Origin: Phaeoceros laevis
Lineage: Eukaryota > Anthocerotophyta > Anthocerotopsida > Notothyladales
Reading direction: 5' to 3'
Length of the DNA: 64,000 nucleotides
Assembly: GCA_049999765.1 (NCBI GenBank)
Contig: JBNGIQ010009554.1
Location: forward strand, 1-64,000
The notes below the pieces were generated by a model, which searched no databases, was not told the DNA's origin, and saw nothing but the letters and a program-made list of their open reading frames with translations. A program made the translations under genes and the position numbers. Positions 22,063-33,954 of this stretch are shown here, piece by piece (position 1 is the first letter of the stretch; each line of letters starts with the position of its first letter).

Positions 22063-24351
22063 ATGGAAAGCCTGTTTCATAGAGGACCCGCGTTTGAAAG
22101 GCCCCACACTTGTTTGGCTGCTTTGGAACAGACAGAAGGTCTTTCGCGCCGGAGGCAAGTTTGTGAAGGAGGGTCGGTAACCGAGGCTGTTGAGGCATTG
22201 GACTTCCTGGTGCAGCAAGGATCTTATGTTGAAACCTCTCTGTTCTATGGTGTCCTGAAGAGATGCGTTGCGCAGAAGAATCTCCATCTCGGCAGCCGTA
22301 TTCACACCCTTGTTACCAGAAGTGGCTATGAGTCGAATGCATTTTTGGCCAACCATATCATCTGTATGTATGCTTCTCATGGAAGGTTAGACGAGGCAGC
22401 ACAGGTCTTTTCTAAAGTCCACGTCCCGAGCAGACACATGTGGGCTTCGATTATTTTGGCGCATACTCGTCATGGACAGTCTAAGCTGGCCATTGAGCTC
22501 TATCGACAGATGCAAGAATTACAGGTGAAGCCTGATAACCATATATTTGCAGCTGTCCTTAAAGCATGTGGCACCGCAGAGGACCTGTCCTCTGGGAAGG
22601 AGGTTCATGCTGATATTTTAAGGACTACAAGTCAGCCCGATATGCACGTCTGCACTTGTCTGGTCGATATGTATGCGAAGTGCGGAAGCTTAGGGGATGC
22701 TCGCAATGTGTTTGACAATTTGCCAACGAAGAATGTGGTTACATGGACTGCCATGATTGCAGGGTATGTTCAACATGGGCTTTGTCGAGAAGCCCTTGAT
22801 CTGTACACAAATATGCAACGTGAGGGCATCACTAGGGCTAATGTGATTACATTCAAGAGCCTCCTGCAGGCATGTGCGAGTGTAGGAGATCTACATTGTG
22901 GGAAGCAGCTTCATGCACAGATTCAAGAAAGGGGGCTAACATTTGATGTGGTGGTTGGCACCTGTCTCCTAAACATGTTTGCGAAGTGTGGGAGCGTACA
23001 GGATGCTCGGGAGGTGTTCGACAGTCTACCAGCAAGGGATGTAGTGACGTGGAATGCCATGATGGCAGCATATGTGCAACACGGGCTTGGTCAAGAGGCT
23101 CTCGACATCTATGACAGTATGCAACAGGATGGTACAACTTCAGTTGATTCTGCAACATTTGTGTTCCTCCTACAAGCATGTGCTATCGTTGGAGCTCTGA
23201 GTCGAGGGAAGCAGTTCCATGTCCAAATTGTGGAAAGCGGACTGGAAGGTGAGGTGCTCATTGGAACCTGTTTAGTAGATATGTATGCAAAGTGTGGGAG
23301 CTTTGGGGATGCACGGAAGGTATTTGACAATCTGCAAGGCAAAAACGTAGTCACATGGACTGCCATGATTGCAGGATATGTTCGCCATGGGCTTGGTCAA
23401 GAAGCACTGGATTTTTATTCACGCATGCAACGGGAGGGGGTCACATTTGCTAACCCTGTCACATTTGTCTCGCTCTTGCAGGCTTGCAGTAGTGTAGCCG
23501 GATTGGAGAAGGGGAAAGAGATTCATGCTGAAATCTTCAGGATCGGAATCAGCGTTTCGGATCTGTTTGTGGCAAGCTCTCTTATTGACATGTATGCTAA
23601 ATGTGGGAGCATGGTAGATGCACAAAGGGTGTTTGATACACTGCCCACAAGAGACATCGTGACATGGAATGCACTGATTGCAGGATATTCAAGACAAGGA
23701 GAAAGCAAAGTTGTCTTTGATTCGCTTCAAAAGATGAAACTGGATGACATACAGCCGAACAGCAGCACATTTGTGAGCGTCCTCACTGTATGCAGTCATT
23801 TGGGCCTTCTAGAGACGGGACAGAAATACTTTAGGGCAATGCACAGAGACTACGGCATCACTCCTGGCATCGAGCACTACACCTGCATGGTTGATCTCTT
23901 TGGTCGTGTTGGCTGTGTGGACATGGCGATGAAGATAGTGAAGAAGATTCCTTGTCAACCTGACAGTGAGATCTGGAAATGCATGTTGGGTGCTTGTCAG
24001 AAGTGGGGGGCACTAGAGCTTGCACGAGAGGCATTTGAATGTGCTGTAAAGTTGGATAAAAGTGACCCTGTAGCATATGTATTGATGTCAAACATTTTGG
24101 CTGCTGCTCATCAGAGTAATGAGGCCACGGAGATTCAGGCAATGAGATGGAAGGCACAAGCATGGAAAAGACCAGGAGAGAGCTGGTGGACTGACTCTGA
24201 TGGACTTGTACATGCATTTATGGTGGGTAATGACGACTGTCGTGAAACAAAAGAGATCTATGCAAACCTGAAGGACTTATTTGTCACGTTGAGGGAGACA
24301 GGATTTTTGGTCCATGTTGACTCTGTTTTTCGTGATGCTCATGCGGAATAG
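22063..24351 (+). CDS. PLS-class PPR protein with E domains, decayed DYW
   Basis: A single-exon 762-residue protein that would bind an organelle transcript. About five P-L-S triplets are marked by repeats of the words VDMYAKCG and TWTAMIAGYVQHG, followed by E1/E2 motifs and a PG-type box (WKRPGESWW, then VHAFMVG) near residue 710, the type typical of C-to-U factors. The frame stops at TAG 24349-24351; beyond it, in the same frame, FCGHSNKLAAAHAL recalls the DYW active site (HxE changed to HSN), and near 24500 HNCGDYL recalls the DYW terminus. It is therefore a PPR-E protein by loss, needing a separate deaminase, or an early pseudogene. The ATG lies 13 nt after a splice-acceptor-like CTGTCCCTAG, so a 5'UTR intron is likely. 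No clear transit peptide was recognised. Confidence 0.85.
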   Translation: MESLFHRGPAFERPHTCLAALEQTEGLSRRRQVCEGGSVTEAVEALDFLVQQGSYVETSLFYGVLKRCVAQKNLHLGSRIHTLVTRSGYESNAFLANHIICMYASHGRLDEAAQVFSKVHVPSRHMWASIILAHTRHGQSKLAIELYRQMQELQVKPDNHIFAAVLKACGTAEDLSSGKEVHADILRTTSQPDMHVCTCLVDMYAKCGSLGDARNVFDNLPTKNVVTWTAMIAGYVQHGLCREALDLYTNMQREGITRANVITFKSLLQACASVGDLHCGKQLHAQIQERGLTFDVVVGTCLLNMFAKCGSVQDAREVFDSLPARDVVTWNAMMAAYVQHGLGQEALDIYDSMQQDGTTSVDSATFVFLLQACAIVGALSRGKQFHVQIVESGLEGEVLIGTCLVDMYAKCGSFGDARKVFDNLQGKNVVTWTAMIAGYVRHGLGQEALDFYSRMQREGVTFANPVTFVSLLQACSSVAGLEKGKEIHAEIFRIGISVSDLFVASSLIDMYAKCGSMVDAQRVFDTLPTRDIVTWNALIAGYSRQGESKVVFDSLQKMKLDDIQPNSSTFVSVLTVCSHLGLLETGQKYFRAMHRDYGITPGIEHYTCMVDLFGRVGCVDMAMKIVKKIPCQPDSEIWKCMLGACQKWGALELAREAFECAVKLDKSDPVAYVLMSNILAAAHQSNEATEIQAMRWKAQAWKRPGESWWTDSDGLVHAFMVGNDDCRETKEIYANLKDLFVTLRETGFLVHVDSVFRDAHAE

Positions 24352-24531
24352 GAGGAGACAGGTTTCTGTGGTCACAGCAATAAGCTGGCTGCAGCTCATG
24401 CCCTCGTAAAGATCCAACGTCGAGCAGCCGCTGCACTTAAATAGAGCAGCATACTTTCTTCCCAAGTTGCAAACTTTCAGAGTACAAAGACGCAGTTCAT
24501 AACTGTGGAGACTACCTGTGAGACGCGTACA
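24352..24531 (+). pseudogene. Remnant of DYW deaminase domain
   Basis: Directly after the stop of the PPR gene the frame continues to another TAG at 24441 and then out of frame to about 24531. It retains CGHSNKLA, matching the CGHSEKLA word of DYW domains, and a terminal HNCGDYL, matching CSCGDYW. The Cys-x2-Cys zinc motif is missing. The C-terminal domain has been lost by mutation and deletion. Confidence 0.65.
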
Positions 24532-25652
24532 CCTGGATTACAACCTCAGCAGGTAGATACTTTCTGCCACTGATGTCTTTGATTCTATGTTCTCAATTTT
24601 ACCCTCAACCATATGCATGCCATGCGTCCCTGGAGGTTAGCCTACTCCTGCTTACATTGGCTATTTACACTGGATTTGCGCAGGTGCCATTAGGATCTGT
24701 TACTGAGTTTTGGTGAACTGCATTGACAGCCATTTCGCCTGATCATGAGGTGCTCATTTTGAATCGAATTTGCATACTTGCCGTGTTGTTCTCATTTTGA
24801 AGTTGGGTTCGACCCTTCTACTGGACGTTTGCACTCTTTATGTTGCTTTTTGTGAGACCCCGTTCTTCCCTCCGAGACAGTCTTGGTGTTCCAGGCCTGG
24901 GAAAGCTTGGGAAATTTCCATCTCACGACAGCACTGTACTTGTTTAACTTCCACTAGCTGGTACCCCGCTTTGAACCTGGGTTTATATGACTTTCATTGA
25001 TACCCAGAGGTGGTGGCTGAGCTCTCGAGACGACCACCTGAAAAAGAAGAGGCACTCCAGCCCCGGACGATTCCCCTCCATTCAGAACACCCAATGGCCA
25101 AGACACGAATTGGCCACAGTGAACAAAACTGTGGCAAACTCACTTCATGAAAGTGCTAGGGCAGCGACAGTACATACTAACGTGCTGACGTATGGCGTAC
25201 AGGGTCTTTCTACGCCACAGGCTTGTCCGTCCTGCAGAATCCTTGCCTGCACATGAAGAATGGCTTCGTGGGGCCGGCCGGCCAAACCTCCCACGTGGTC
25301 TGACGGCATCACATTGACCCACTTGCACTAGACTGATGACTAGAGTATGTATTGAATCATATCCTGTGTACCTGTAAGACTTGGCAGACTCTGCTTGTCG
25401 CACGGTTGGGTTGCAATTGTCGATGTCTCTGCCATATCCGAAAATCGACTTGTCAGTCCGGTTGGAAAGAGGGTTCCACACGTGGTTGAGAGAGGATCCG
25501 TTGGGATAGCACAGGTGTACCATGACTTCGGTTTGCAGCTATTGTTTGCGCTATTCAGGAGTACAGCTGTGAAGCGCTTTCTCGTGCACTCCGTCCCTTC
25601 TGCGCTGTGATTGGCAAAGCACCGAGGGTGATGTTCCTGCTAATCGATGTGT
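24532..25652. other. Intergenic between two convergent PPR genes
   Basis: It holds the 3' flanks of both PPR genes. I see no further coding unit, RNA gene or repeat of note. Confidence 0.5.
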
Positions 25653-28402
25653 CTAGTGATAGTCTCCACAAGAGCAGAATCCATCCTTGAAGTGGTGAAC
25701 CCGATGGGCATCTCTGATTATGATCTCGCGCTTCTCCACCTTAGAGATAATCTTGGTGCCGTTGTGGCAGTTGTCACACATTCGGAGGTTCTTGGTGACC
25801 AAAAGTGCTGTGCCTTCAGGTGTATTGAGGAGACCGTGAGCTAAGGCCAGTTTCTCGGCATGTCCACACAAGGCATCTTCCTTCCCGTTATCAGACGATG
25901 CTGACCCTTCCAAAGAGGCCCCCCTTGGTCCGTCAACCATAGAATTCAGGCTTCTCAGCTTTGCAGAAAGATGGTCTCCCGAGTCACCCACAATAAATTC
26001 GAGTACCTGGTCGCTCAGTTCAAGCAAGGCCTTGGCAGGTATTTTTTGAGCAGCCACATGTTTTTTCAACTTGCCTACATGATGTGCATCCTTCCACCTG
26101 CCAGCGGCTACGTAGATGTCTGACATGAGAGCATATGCCGAGGCCTCTTCAGGTTCGAGTGCTGTAAGCTGGTCGAAACACAGGCTTCCCCACTCCACAC
26201 TGGAATGAGTCTTGCAGGCACTCAGAAGAGATATCCAGCCAACAGTAGTCTGAGGCCCAGAGAAAACCAACAGGTCATGTGCCTCATGCAAGCGGCCTGA
26301 CCTGCCTAGAAGATCAACCATGCACATGTAGTGATCGTCAGTTGGCAAGATGCCGTGCTCCTTTGTCATCACTTGGAAGTAATGGAAGCCCTCGCTGACC
26401 AGGCCTGCATGACTGCATGCAACAAGCAGAGAGGTGAATGTAGCAGCATCCGGTGCCACTCCCTCTAGTTGCATGTCCTCAAAACGCTGAATGGCTGTCT
26501 CGCACTCATTGTGCTGGCCATACCCGTTGATGATGGCATTCCAAGTCACTACGTTTCTTGTTGACATGCTGTCGAAAACTCTTTGAGCATCTCCCAGGCT
26601 CCCACATTTGGCGTACATGTCAACAAGGGTGTTCTGAACCATTACATCAGATTGCAGTCCCTTTTCCAAAATCTGCGAATGCATCCGCTTACCTTCCCTA
26701 CTGGCACCTAAGCTGCCACAAGCTTTGAGAAGGCTTACAAATGTTACAGTGTCTGCCAGGATTCCACATTGCTGCATGTCTGAATAGAGTTCGAGCGATT
26801 CCTGGCCATGCCCATTCTGAGCATATCCTGCAATCATGGCATTCCATGTGACAACGGACTTGGTCTGCATTTTGTCAAAGACTGCCCGAGCATCTTTCAC
26901 GTTTCCACATTTCACATACATGTCAAGCATTGAGATTCCTAGAGATGCATCTCTTTCTAGCTCCCTTGCTGCAACCTGGGAACATATTTGCTTCCCCTCC
27001 TGTTCGGCTCCTATGCTACCGCAGGCTTTCAGGATGCACAGAAATGTGGTGACATCAGGTGTGATGCTTTTTGTTTGCATCTCCCTATAGAGATGGAGAG
27101 CTTCTTGACCAAGTCCGCACTGAGCATACCCTGCAATCATAGCATTGTAGGCGACAACATTTCTCTCCGCCAAGCTGTCAAACACCTTCTGTGCCTCTTG
27201 TAGACTGCCGCATTTTGCGTACATGTCCACAAGGGTATTCCAGACTGAGAGATCTACACCTGATGCCGCTTTCAAGACTTCCTCATGTATATGAATACCC
27301 TCTTTGACTGCTCCAATGCTACCACATGCTTTCAATATGCTCACAAACGTGGCACTGTCGGGAAAAATGCCATCATGTTGCATTGTTTCATATAGATTGA
27401 GAGCTTCTCCTCCAAGCCCATGCTGAGTATATCCCGCAATCATAGCATTCCAGGTGACAACATTTCTCTTTGGCATACTGTCAAACACTCTGCGAGCAGC
27501 CTCCAGACTTCCACACTTGGCATACATGTCAATCAATGTGCTTCCCACAAAGACATTTGACTCGTATCCGTTGTCAATCACATCTGAATGAACTAGCTTG
27601 CCTGATGTCAAATCAGCTGTACTGGCACATGCTTTGAGGGCAGCTACCAGGATGTAGTCGTTTGGCTTCACACTCAAGCCTCTCATGTGTTCATAGAGTT
27701 TGAAACCCTGCAAAGGTTTTCCATTCTGAGCGCATGCTGAGATCATCGAAGCCCAAACGAAGGCATTAGGTGCAGGCAACTTGCTAAACACTCGGCTTGC
27801 TTCCAGCAGATTACCTTGAGATGCATACATGCGAATGAGGTGGTTTCCCATGAACGTGTTGAGTTCATGCCCACTCTGCACAGTAAGTTCATGAACCCGC
27901 CTGCACCCCACCTTGTCCTGCTTCACCATGCACCCCTTCAATATAGCGTACAACATATCTGTCGTAACAGGGATCCCCTGCCAGGCCATCTCCTCTAGGG
28001 CCTGAAAGGCCTCTTCAAGCTGCCCTTGCTGACAGTAGGCAAGAAAATCTGCAGGAGCATAACCTGTTGCCAACCTGGTTCACCAAAGCGTGGATGACAG
28101 CCACAACAAACCATTTCCCTGTGAGAACCAACACTCGAAAAGCTGAATAAAAAACCAAAGCCTGTTAAACCTTTCAATAACATGCTGACTGCCACTGCTG
28201 GAAACAAGAACCAAAGAAACAAACACCTTACAGGGTTGTCACCGTCATCTCCATTCTTCACACCGGCCTCCCAACCAAACACCGGTATCTCCTCCAATGT
28301 TACAGGTGCCGTCCTAACCGAATCGTGGCGGGGAAAGGCGTCAAGTTTCAACCTCTCTCCCCGTCGTGTTCCGTCCAAGACCAGGTCCGAAGCCCCGAGC
28401 AT
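25653..28402 (-). CDS. PPR-DYW protein of the KP type, candidate U-to-C editing factor
   Basis: Two exons, 28227-28402 and 25653-28074 (intron 28075-28226, phase 2), give 865 aa. The first ATG (28402) opens a short N-terminal exon; a TGA just upstream of the second exon rules out an unspliced start there. About five PLS triplets precede E1/E2 and a complete DYW domain. The PG box is replaced by QKIPAKALLEL, then LEFIVGD, the KP-like form. The deaminase residues are intact: CGHAEKLA (HxE) and MCDNCHNG (Cys-x2-Cys). The protein ends CSCGDYH rather than DYW. DYW:KP proteins are known from hornworts, ferns and lycophytes and perform U-to-C editing in mitochondria or plastids. The target transcript and the compartment cannot be told from sequence by eye. 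It converges on the PPR gene at 22063. Confidence 0.85.
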
Positions 28403-29969
28403 TCTCTGTGACAATCACCTTCAGTCAACTGTGCATAGAGAAAACGCAGCTCTCAATCCCAATGCTGCATCAATTAATGTGGCGCAGCAACACAGGCAGG
28501 CAGCAGATTTGTACCTTGCTAACCCCATAATCGCACCACTGAGAAGCATCCTCCACTTCCGTCCCCCACTTCGCTTCACCTGCGACAGAACCCACTCCAG
28601 TCTTGCAGATTACGAAGAGTCCACCTCAAACATACAGAAACTCAGTCACTCTTACAGTCACTCACCCTGGCTCCTTCCAACTCTGCCACTCTCTCCAGAG
28701 GCCCTTGGGGTTGAAAGCCGTCTCCCCTTGCTCCATGACACCGCCAAATCTCGCCCCACCAGGCCACCTCTCCTCATCAACCGCCAGCTTCAAGGTTTAG
28801 GAGACTCCGGCAAAACCTTTCCACAAAAACATGGCAAACGTCTGAATCAACTCAAGGTGAAGCTCAAATTGCGTCCTCCATTCGTTCCTTCGGCTTCGTT
28901 CTTCCGTCCTAGCTGCGCGGCCGGCATATCGGCGTTCCCAAAAAAAATAATCGGACAGGCAATTTACTTGCGCCCAAGTGAAGCGTGAAAGTCGGGTCCT
29001 CGGAGAAAGGAGCCTCCTTGGGCACCTTCTTCCTCTCTTCCTTCCCTTCCGCTCGCTGAAGCCCCTCGCAGCTGCGCTAGCTACCTGGCTTCGGGCACTG
29101 CAGCTGCGCGCATTTAGAGGCCTCTACCTCTACGCTCCTCACATAGCCTCAATCCTGGCTCGCTCGGGAACTTCCCAGCTGTGGCCTGCGGCGCCGCCAA
29201 TGGTCTGATCCTGGAAGGAAAGCTCATTTTTGTCCGCCGGGCTTGGATGCGCTTCCCCCTCCCCCGCGCCTCCAGCTGCAGCTGCAGCGGGAGGTCCAGG
29301 TCCGGTCCTCTGCCTGCTTGCGCAAGCTGCGGCTTGGAAGCTCGGGTTCTTGGATGGAGATTCCTTTTCCTACTCTGCGCTTTCAGCGAGCTGGCTGAGT
29401 AACAGTGGGCTGGTGGAGGAGGTTGCGTTTCTCAGCAGCAGCTTTTCTGGTTCGACAAGCTCGTTTGAGCTGGGTAAGCGGATGCGAAGGCCTGATCCGT
29501 GGCGGATGAGGTTTCAGCAATTCGAGGATATGGTTGTGTGATTTCTGAGGCTACCAGGAGGTGGATTACGGTACTTGGTGTGGTGAAATTTTAGCCGATT
29601 GCGGATGAAACTAGCGGGGATTGACGTGTCAATCAATTTTCCTTTAATTCAGCCCCTTGGCTCATGGTTTTCCCGCTTGGATTGAAACTTTGGCGTTCGT
29701 GGTCGGACATTGACGATCCGTGCCTGTGCCTTGGAGTTTGTGTCTCAGTCCGTTTCCTTTTGTGTCTGATTGTTGGATGTTGAAATTTAATTATGTGTAG
29801 AAGATAAGGGAAGGTGAACATTTCTTGTGATCTGCTCCTTTGAATGCGTGATGTTGCATCTCATTGTTGCTGTACGGCAATAGGCAATTGAACCAATGCG
29901 TTGCGGAAAGGGGTAGCTGTACTAAGGTGGAGGATATACTGACGCAGCGGACTGACTGCTTGCTTACAG
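28403..29969. other. Intergenic, probably 5'UTR and promoter of the AT-hook gene
   Basis: A 268-codon plus-strand frame at 28182-28988 lies antisense to the PPR first exon and has no recognisable domain. From about 28980 to 29540 the sequence is GC-rich and CT-rich like a leader exon, and a splice acceptor (TTGCTTACAG) sits directly before the ATG at 29970, so a leader intron is likely. Confidence 0.4.
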
Positions 29970-30374
29970 ATGGGGCGTGCCAAGAAAAAATTGCCCGTTG
30001 CTCACTCCAAAGAGAGCAAAGTGGCTGCCGGCGGCGACGCCAATCCCAACGCAGCCCCGGTGCAGAGAAAGAGAGGCCGGCCTCGTAAGATACAAATCAA
30101 GGAGGAAGTCGTGGCTGCGGATTCGGACACCAAGACTGACGACAACGGCATAGCCAAAAAGTTCCCCAAGCTCACTGCGGACACGGCTGGGAGGAAACGC
30201 AGCATCAGGCCCGGGAAGAAGGACAACGACGCATCTCCCACGTCCGACTCTGACAAGGTGCTGGAGAGCAGCAATAGCAGTCACGTGGATGAGGTTGTCC
30301 AGGTGAAGAGGGCAGGGAGGAGACGCAAGAGCGAGCCTCATAGGGCCGCCGGCACGTTGTTTGAAGGCACATGA
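29970..30374 (+). CDS. Small AT-hook protein
   Basis: A 134-residue, Lys/Arg- and Ser-rich protein with a canonical AT-hook KRGRPRK at residues 34-40 and a weaker AGRRRK near residue 115. AT-hooks bind the minor groove of AT-rich DNA, so a nuclear chromatin-associated role is likely. There is no PPC/DUF296 domain, so it is not an AHL protein, and no HMG box. The rest is predicted disordered (runs of D, S, K). The ATG directly follows a splice acceptor, supporting this start. The frame ends 'GTLFEGT' at TGA. Confidence 0.65.
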   Translation: MGRAKKKLPVAHSKESKVAAGGDANPNAAPVQRKRGRPRKIQIKEEVVAADSDTKTDDNGIAKKFPKLTADTAGRKRSIRPGKKDNDASPTSDSDKVLESSNSSHVDEVVQVKRAGRRRKSEPHRAAGTLFEGT

Positions 30375-31927
30375 CCGCAGGGGCCGCCTCCTCCAAGCCG
30401 ACCTCGTTGTCCTCAGTTTTGCAGGCTCGTACGGATGGTGAGAAGGTGCCTGAGTGAGATCATCTTTCCATATATTTCTTCTCTGGGTGTAGACCATACC
30501 GTCCATTACGGCTGTTCAAACATCTACAGGCAGAGAACAGCAGGTGTGGTTACCTCTTTTATATCCAGGTTTTCCGCATCTATCAGCTTGAAGAGAGAGG
30601 AGGAGGATTAGAATTGATGGAGCAGTTCCACTCTGCAGACTTCCTGAAGAGCATTGCCGGTTCTGTTGAGGGGGCTCTGGCATTTTTGACGGTTGCAAGG
30701 GCTTCTTCCTTGCCTAGTGGAATATTAACTTATCAATGTCCCAGACCATTGTGACCACAATGGGAGAAAGACAGTCATACAGACAGACAGCTGCTGCTTT
30801 TTTGAGATAAGCTCCTTCCTTTCGGATAGGAGAGCAACAGGTGCAGGTGGTTCACCTATCTTCCCTGCAATTGTGGTGATCTTCTCTAGCTGTGTCATGA
30901 GGGTGTGTACCTGTGCCTTGTTGAATGTCTCCTCGGCTGCTTGTGCCTCGTCTTCCTCTTTCATGTTTTTCCTTACGTAATTCATCGGGAACCGGAGGAT
31001 GGGAAGAATCCCATGAGGTATAAACTCCACAACTGTGTGCAAGAGCTGAAGGCATGCTAGCGGATGAACTCGGCAACGGATGTCGTTGCCATCGTGGGAG
31101 GATTAGGTTGCCGCAACCAGTTTGTGGTGGTGTCTGGTTGGTTCGACTTCCCTGTCAGTGGTCGTGGCTGATAGGCCTATGAGCTGAGGCAATGTGGTCC
31201 TGGATCGCCGAAATAAGCCTGACTCCCTGCTCTGGCTAACTTTGTTTCAGCACCATAATGGCTGCGTGCCTGCCTGTCTCGTGCATGCCTGCGTGCATGC
31301 CCTGTTGCCTGGGCCACTCACTGTGGAGAGCCGCAGCAGCACATATCTCTTGTGCGAGATTCAGAGTTACATATCGGTCTTGGCTACCTCTTATCATAAA
31401 ATGAGTGTGCTACTCCAATCACAACAATGACAGCAAACAAGCGCGGCTCGCCCGGGGCGGCTGAAATCGGGATGAAGTCGTGGACGGGAAAAAAGTACGC
31501 GACTGGGTGCGCGGGCGGTACAACCAGAATCGCCATGTGCAAGATTTGACGACAGAGATTCGACCTGTCTGCATGCGCCCCAACCCACGATGCTCATCAT
31601 GTGCTCTCCTTTCTTTGCGTCCTATCCCAGTTTCTGTCACCTTTATCACTCGCACTTCGCTCTTATCGTCGCCATCTCCATCTTTCAAAATGGGAGGATG
31701 AGTTTTGTTTTGCAACTTGTGTTTATTCAACTTTATTGCACATGTTTCTTTTGTAAGGCTACCACTCTTGCATGATTGTAAGGCTACTACTCTTCATGAG
31801 ATATGCTTCCTCTGGGCTCTAGTACCTAAATAGTACCCCAAACAATATAAGGATTTGGTTTTTCATATTCACGGCATAGACCGAGATATTATCTGAATCT
31901 CGACAATGAAAACAATGACATAATGTC
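30375..31927. other. Intergenic with one unresolved coding-like stretch
   Basis: On the minus strand about 30725-31090 reads as plausible protein (LQLLHTVVEFIPHGIL, then a charged helical part EEDEAQAAEETFNKAQ), with no recognised family and no clear start. It may be an exon or a decayed copy of a gene located elsewhere. The remainder shows nothing. Confidence 0.35.
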
Positions 31928-31934
31928 TATATAA
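31928..31934 (+). promoter_or_regulatory. TATA box of the neprosin-family gene
   Basis: TATATAA lies 91 nt upstream of the ATG at 32025, the usual spacing for a plant core promoter with a short leader. Confidence 0.5.
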
Positions 31935-32024
31935 GGGTGAGTAAGTAGAACAAATATATGTGTGAGTTGTGTTTTAGGTTGTAATTTTTATTGATCTTGT
32001 GGTGCTAGTCTCGTAAGCTCAGAT

Positions 32025-33954
32025 ATGGCAGCCTATTTCTTTACTATGTTGTTGTTGTTGCTATTAGTAGCATGTAGTGGTTCTTCCACCTCTCTTGGGG
32101 CAAGCACAAACTCTGCAAAGAATGCAAAAGCATTTATGACAGACATACGATTCGACGATGTTAACATGATTAATCGACCATATGTTACATCCCATAATGT
32201 AAGCATATTAGTTAATTGACTTCAGTCAACTTTGAGTCTTTTTGTTTACAGAATACTACTAGTTAAGTTATTTATTTTAAATATTTTATTTTTAATATAT
32301 TCCTTTATTTCATAACTCATGTTCTTCTTTCAGCTTTCCGATGGTAGCATTGTGGATTGTGTGAAAATAGAGGACCAGTTGACATTGCAACATCCTTTTT
32401 TCAAAGACCATGTCATCCAAGTAAGTATTGAAGAGCTTAGAGGCAAGACAATAGCTAGACATATTGTGATTTGTTTTTCTTATGTCACCATAACTTGCAG
32501 AAACCACCTTAATCGCTTCGAGCTATCATGAGAAGAAATCCATACATGGAGGCAAAGAATAATCCCAGTATGGTCCAGATATATCAGCATGAGGTAGGAG
32601 CATGTCCACAGGGAACAATACCCATAATACGGGTAGGCAACAACGATTTGCTACGATACAAATCACTGAAGAAATCGAATACAACACTACGCAACACCCA
32701 CGGCAGCCCTGCAGCTGCAAATAATGGACAGCATGACGTATGAGTTTTTCAGCCTCTCAATTTTTTTGGTACAACAATATTTTATGTACAGTATAAAATG
32801 ATGCTAACAGTTTACAGCAAATTTGCATGCAGTGGGCTACAGCACAACTCTCTCGAAATGCTATCCTTAAGTTTCATGGGGCACTATCTCAGTTTATCAT
32901 ATGGAAGCCCGAGCTCAACCTCACATCTACAGACTTCTCACTTTCACAAATATGGGTAGTGGGAACGGACTCGACTGCTGCTAACAAGAATACTGCAGAA
33001 GCTGGATGGGAAGTAAGTCTTTTCAATATGCTTAGCAAGTGTTGGAGTTATTAACATTGTGTGGTTCGTTCCAAAGCAACAATATATTGCAAGCAGTAGC
33101 TTACGATGTTTATACTTGTAGGTTTATCCTAATTTTTACAAAGATACATTATCACATCTTTTTGTATATTGGACGGTAAGTGTTGCATCAATATATTTGA
33201 GATTCACACGCTAGTTGTGTTGTACCGTTTATAGCAAGAACTTTTGGAGTTGTTTATCATGCTGATGTCCTTGTTTATGTAGGCCGATAATTATGCAAGT
33301 ACTGGATGCCGCAACTTGGTGTGTCCTGGATTTATACAAATCGAGCCTACTTATGTATTGGGTGGTGCATATGCTGACACATCATTAGGCACTAGTCAGC
33401 TTTTTGCAATTTACAAGGTCTACCTCTAACATCAGTAATCATTTGATTAGTGAGAAATTTTATTTCTTATGATTTTTATGTTGATAATGCAAGATATTAA
33501 AACGCTCATGCGGTCAAATTTGCAGAATACTACAAGTGGGAACATGTGGCTGCAAATAGATGACACTTTGGTGGGATATTGGTCCAACACTCTTTACACT
33601 GAGGGCCTACTTCAAAATGGGCTACCCGCCAAGCTATCATGGGGTGGAGAGACAGCTAGGGCGCAAGGCGGTCCACGACCTCCAATGGGAAGTGGAAGAC
33701 GAGGCTCTACTGCTGTTGGACCAGTTAGAACTGAAACAGATGTACCAGCATATCATTCCCATTTATCATACTTGTTTTCTAACAATGATACCTCATTGGA
33801 TCCTCTTATTCCATTAGAAGCTTCTGGTGCTGTCCCATTTGAATCAATTAGTACAGATTTTGACACCAAGCTATTCACCCACGTCCAAGGAGATTCAAGG
33901 CTTGTTGGTGGCACTTGGCTTTTTTACGGAGGACCTAGAGGATCTAGTTCCTAG
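32025..33954 (+). pseudogene. Neprosin-family secreted peptidase gene with a premature stop
   Basis: Seven exons: 32025-32198, 32334-32420, 32501-32737, 32833-33012, 33122-33175, 33283-33417 and 33526-33954. All are phase 0 with GT-AG borders; they give 431 codons, normal for the family. A signal peptide (LLLLLLVACSGS) is followed by the activation-peptide motif (DGSIVDCVKI, HPFFKDHVIQ) and the neprosin domain: CPQGTIPIIR, FSLSQIWVV, AEAGWEVYP, YASTGCRNL, GYWSNTLY and LSWGGE. The glutamates matching the catalytic pair of neprosin (in EAGW and in GGE) are both present. Neprosins are glutamic, proline-cleaving secreted peptidases. Codon 4 of exon 3 is TAA (32510-32512); I found no alternative acceptor that avoids it. 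It is either a recently disabled gene, or exon 3 is spliced differently. A TATA box lies 91 nt upstream. Confidence 0.75.

Noticed and set aside
28182-28988. 268-codon plus-strand frame
   Set aside because: Antisense to the first exon of the PPR gene, no domain, and Pro/Ser-rich from base composition.
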